Shown here: positions 5,409-7,585 of the stretch, piece by piece | How the letters are laid out: the number at the start of each line of letters is the position of its first letter | Numbering within the stretch: the stretch's first letter is position 1 | Source of the DNA: JALZDI01 sp965653225 | Lineage (GTDB): Bacteria > Actinomycetota > Actinomycetes > Propionibacteriales > Nocardioidaceae | Assembly: GCA_965653225.1 (NCBI GenBank) | Contig: CBFGZI010000159.1 | Coordinates: forward strand, 1 to 7,585 | DNA: 7,585 nt | Direction: 5' to 3' | Notes under the pieces: model-generated | The model's database searches: none | Seen by the model: the letters and a program-made list of their open reading frames with translations, nothing else | Told to the model about the DNA's origin: nothing | Translations under genes and position numbers: made by a program

Positions 5409-6919
5409 GGAGTGGTCACCTCTCTGCGGTTCTGCGCCGGCTGCGGCCGCAGCGGCGCGTCGTGAACGTCGTCGGAGTCATCGGAGTCGTGGGTGTCCTC
5501 GGTCGTGCCGGCGGAGTCGTGGCGACGCAGGTGCCGCCAGGTCCACACCGCCAGCGCCGACAGCAGGCACAGCCAGACCACGTGCCCGACCATGAAGTCG
5601 TCACCGGTGTAGTCGGGCAGCACCGGACCGAGCAGGCGGTACGCCGGCGCCCACGCGTGGTGGTAGTGCAGCACCCAGGTGAGCGAGCCGAACAGGCCCT
5701 GCACCAGCAGGGCGCCCATGCCCACCACGCCGAGCAGGCCGAGCCCCAGGGCCAGCGGCCGCAGCCTCGGCAGCACCCGGTCAGCCAGCCACAGCACCGC
5801 CACCGCGGCCAGCGGAAGCACCACCACGACCTGGCGGCCGGGCGACCAGAAGCCCTCCATCGTCAGCGCCACCCACACCGCGGTGGCCCAGGCCGCGCAC
5901 AGCGGCGCCAGCAGCGTCAGCCACCCGGCGGGCCGGCGTACGACGAGCGCGACCACGGCCGGCACGATCAGCAGCCACGCGGGCTGCCACGGCACGAGGC
6001 CGTAGTGCTGGTCGACGAACAGGCCAACGAGCCGCAGCGACCGGCCAACGTAGCTGGGGTCGACGCCGACCACCGAGAACTCGCCGGTCTGCTGGAAGTG
6101 GTCGCCGCTGGCGTAGACGGTCCAGCCGTGCCAGACCAGCTGGTGCAGCGCGAGGTAGGAGGCCCCGGCGACGGCCAGCACGCCGACCACCCCGGCGACC
6201 GGCCTCCAGCCGGCGCGACGCTGCAGCAGTACCAGCAGGAGGGCGGTGAGTGCCACGGCGACCGGCACGTACTTGCTGCCCAGCCAGGGAAGGGCCACCA
6301 CGGCGGCCACGGTGCCCAGCACGTGGACCGACCGCAGCCGTGAGGTCGTCAGCAGGGCGAACGCGCCCAGGGTGACCAGCGCCGCGGGCATCTCGGGGTA
6401 GACCTGCTGGGAGTAGACACCCAGCGGCGGGGATGCGAAGGCGACCGCGGACCCGATGGCGGCCACCCGCGGTGACACCCCGAAGCGGCGTGCGGCGGTC
6501 CACGCCAGCAGTGCCGCGCAGGCCGCCGCCATCAGGCCGAGCGTGACCTTCGCGCCCACCCAGCCGAACAGGCCCGTCGGGACGGCGATCAGCACCGGCA
6601 GCAGCGGGTCGTGGGGAGAGATCTGCGACCCGTCGGCGAACGGCTCGGTCTGCACCGGCAGCGGGTCGGCGTGGAACACCCGCCAGCGCTGTGCCGCGAG
6701 CTCGTCGGTGATGTCGAGGTTGCCGTCCTCGGCCAGGGACAGCGCGGACAGCAGGTACTGCGGCTCGTCGACGCCGGTCTGCTGGTTGTGCAGTGACGGG
6801 ACGCCGATCCCCAGGACCGCGGTCACGAAGGCCACCGCGGCCGGCACCCACAGCCACGCGCGTCCGGTCAGCACCTGGGTCGTCTGCCGGGTCGTCTGCC
6901 GGGTTGTCTGCCGGGTCAT
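5405..6919 (-). CDS. GT-C type membrane glycosyltransferase-like protein
   Basis: A 504-residue polytopic membrane protein with about 12-13 hydrophobic segments between residues 21 and 461. Right after the first segment lies an extracytoplasmic loop with GVDEPQYLLSALSLAEDG (Asp51-Glu52), the acidic pair typical of GT-C glycosyltransferases such as the PMT/ArnT group; QQVYPEMPAA (171-180) and SPGRQ (359-363) also resemble conserved GT-C loop motifs. Such enzymes take a sugar from a polyprenyl-phosphate carrier and transfer it outside the membrane to protein, lipid or glycan. Donor and acceptor cannot be read here. Two oddities: the N-terminus is a TRQT repeat (residues 2-13) encoded by a 12-bp tandem repeat, and the C-terminus is a hydrophilic tail with an acidic/His stretch (about 468-488, including DSDDSDD). 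ATG 6919 overlaps the epimerase stop as ATGA; GTG at 6872-6874 is a less likely alternative start that would exclude the repeat. Confidence 0.82.
   Translation of the reverse strand: MTRQTTRQTTRQTTQVLTGRAWLWVPAAVAFVTAVLGIGVPSLHNQQTGVDEPQYLLSALSLAEDGNLDITDELAAQRWRVFHADPLPVQTEPFADGSQISPHDPLLPVLIAVPTGLFGWVGAKVTLGLMAAACAALLAWTAARRFGVSPRVAAIGSAVAFASPPLGVYSQQVYPEMPAALVTLGAFALLTTSRLRSVHVLGTVAAVVALPWLGSKYVPVAVALTALLLVLLQRRAGWRPVAGVVGVLAVAGASYLALHQLVWHGWTVYASGDHFQQTGEFSVVGVDPSYVGRSLRLVGLFVDQHYGLVPWQPAWLLIVPAVVALVVRRPAGWLTLLAPLCAAWATAVWVALTMEGFWSPGRQVVVVLPLAAVAVLWLADRVLPRLRPLALGLGLLGVVGMGALLVQGLFGSLTWVLHYHHAWAPAYRLLGPVLPDYTGDDFMVGHVVWLCLLSALAVWTWRHLRRHDSAGTTEDTHDSDDSDDVHDAPLRPQPAQNRREVTTP
5417..5425 (-). 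promoter_or_regulatory. Ribosome binding site of the STG lipoprotein (AGAGAGGTG)
   Basis: Minus-strand AGAGAGGTG, with 8 nt to ATG 5408, lies inside the last codons of the upstream glycosyltransferase gene. It decides the start of the small lipoprotein gene and supports active translation of it. Confidence 0.75.
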
Positions 6920-6920
6920 C
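6877..6920. repeat. 12-bp tandem repeat at the start of the GT-C gene
   Basis: On the plus strand GGGTCGTCTGCC occurs at 6877-6888 and 6889-6900, with one change at 6901-6912 (GGGTTGTCTGCC) and a partial copy at 6913-6920. Read on the minus strand from ATG 6919 it encodes Thr-Arg-Gln-Thr repeats ahead of the first membrane segment. Copy-number change would lengthen or shorten this basic tail by four residues without shifting the frame. Confidence 0.92.
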
Positions 6921-7585
6921 GCGACGCCGCCAGCGCCTCGGTGTGGCTGTCGGGTCGGGTCGCTCGGGCACCGGCCAGGAAGCGGCGTACGACGTCGTCG
7001 AGGTCGGTGCGCGGGCGGAACCCGGTGAGCGCCTCGAGCCGCGAAGGGTCGGCCCAGGTGTCGGCCACCTCGTAGTGGGCGGCCGGCTCGACCCGCACGT
7101 CCAGATCCAGCGCCAGGCCCTTGCCCAGTGCGTCGAGTGCCTCCCGCAGGGTTCGCGGGGAGCCGGAGCCGAGGTTGACGACACCGTCGGCGCCGGACTC
7201 CAGCAGCGCGGCCAGGCCCCGGCCCACCTCGCGGATGCAGGTGAAGTCACGGGTGCGGTCGAGCGAGCCGAAGACACGTACCGGGTCGCCGGCGACCGCG
7301 GCCTCGGCCCACCGTGACAGCGCCATGTCGGCCCGCTGCCCCTCGCCGACCACGGTGAACGGCCGCACCACCAGCACGTGCCCGCCCGCGGCCGCCCGCC
7401 GTGCGCAGACCTGCTCGGTGCCGGCCTTGCTGCGGGCGTAGCCGCCGCGCGGGTGCAGCGGGTCGGTCTCGCGGCTGGCCCGGCCGAAGCGGGCGCCGCC
7501 GTAGACGCTGGAGGAGGAGGCGACCAGCAGCGGTACGTCCGGCCGTACCAGCTCGGCCACGGCCGCTGCCGCCTCGACGTTGTCG
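6916..7585 (-). CDS. NAD-dependent sugar epimerase/dehydratase (extended SDR), partial
   Basis: The reading frame continues through the right edge of the window, so the N-terminal part with the NAD-binding Gly-x-x-Gly-x-x-Gly motif is missing. What is visible is typical of extended short-chain dehydrogenases acting on sugar nucleotides: an Asn followed by a helix (DNVEAAAAVAELVRPDVP), the serine segment VASSSSVYGG, the catalytic Tyr-x3-Lys as YARSK (Tyr codon 7438-7440, Lys codon 7426-7428), then VVRPFTVVGEGQ, FTCIREVGRGLAALLE and GVVNLGSGSPRTL. The C-terminus (GFRPRTDLDDVVRRFL) is intact. GTG 7560 is an internal codon, not the start, because the family sequence continues upstream of it. The substrate is unknown; UDP-sugar 4-epimerase-like or dehydratase activities are possible. 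The stop overlaps the start of the GT-C gene by ATGA, so the enzyme probably supplies or modifies a sugar for the same glycan pathway. Confidence 0.9.
   Translation of the reverse strand, partial: DNVEAAAAVAELVRPDVPLLVASSSSVYGGARFGRASRETDPLHPRGGYARSKAGTEQVCARRAAAGGHVLVVRPFTVVGEGQRADMALSRWAEAAVAGDPVRVFGSLDRTRDFTCIREVGRGLAALLESGADGVVNLGSGSPRTLREALDALGKGLALDLDVRVEPAAHYEVADTWADPSRLEALTGFRPRTDLDDVVRRFLAGARATRPDSHTEALAASR

Noticed and set aside
5239..5595. Plus-strand reading frame with Val-Glu-Pro repeats
   Set aside because: It is the antisense of the Ser-Thr-Gly lipoprotein repeat. The minus strand has a lipobox, ribosome binding site and operon position; the plus strand has none.
5781..7277. 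498-codon minus-strand frame across the GT-C and epimerase genes
   Set aside because: Alternative frame of two identified genes; Arg/Gly/Ala-rich translation without membrane segments or motifs.

Overview
The window is very GC-rich and coding-dense, with GTG and TTG starts, stop/start overlaps and an actinobacterial gene set (DUF4349 lipoprotein, hemE diverging from a DUF3000 gene, a DEDDy RNase D). The hemE / DUF3000 / RNase D neighbourhood is familiar from Streptomyces and Mycobacterium. A member of the Actinomycetes, perhaps Pseudonocardiales, is my best guess; the genus cannot be read from the sequence alone.

Layout from left to right. (1) Positions 1-60 hold a 12-bp tandem repeat that stays open in the frame of the first gene, a DUF4349 lipoprotein ending at 1007. 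(2) The 404-bp gap 1008-1411 lies between two convergent genes. It is filled by 3.7 copies of an exact 94-bp-period tandem repeat, each copy carrying a hairpin-forming inverted repeat, followed by three copies of an 11-bp repeat. (3) hemE (uroporphyrinogen decarboxylase) is on the minus strand, 1412-2485. (4) A 61-bp divergent promoter region, 2486-2546, probably serves two leaderless transcripts. (5) A DUF3000 gene overlaps the RNase D gene by TTGA, plus strand, 2547-4345. (6) A minus-strand operon enters from the right edge: SDR sugar epimerase (partial), a GT-C type membrane glycosyltransferase, a 58-residue lipoprotein made almost only of Ser-Thr-Gly triplets, and an FTR1/EfeU iron permease. 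The first three are joined by ATGA overlaps, and the permease follows after 48 bp with a good ribosome binding site. Its end overlaps the end of the RNase D gene by 23 bp.

hemE works in tetrapyrrole synthesis, and DUF3000 plus RNase D look like a conserved housekeeping pair. The minus-strand operon is the accessory and most interesting part. It combines sugar-nucleotide modification, polyprenyl-sugar-dependent transfer outside the membrane, a surface lipoprotein rich in potential O-glycosylation sites, and an iron permease without EfeO or EfeB beside it. The other notable theme is five independent short or medium tandem repeats in 7.6 kb, two of which encode basic four-residue repeats at the N-terminus of exported or membrane proteins.
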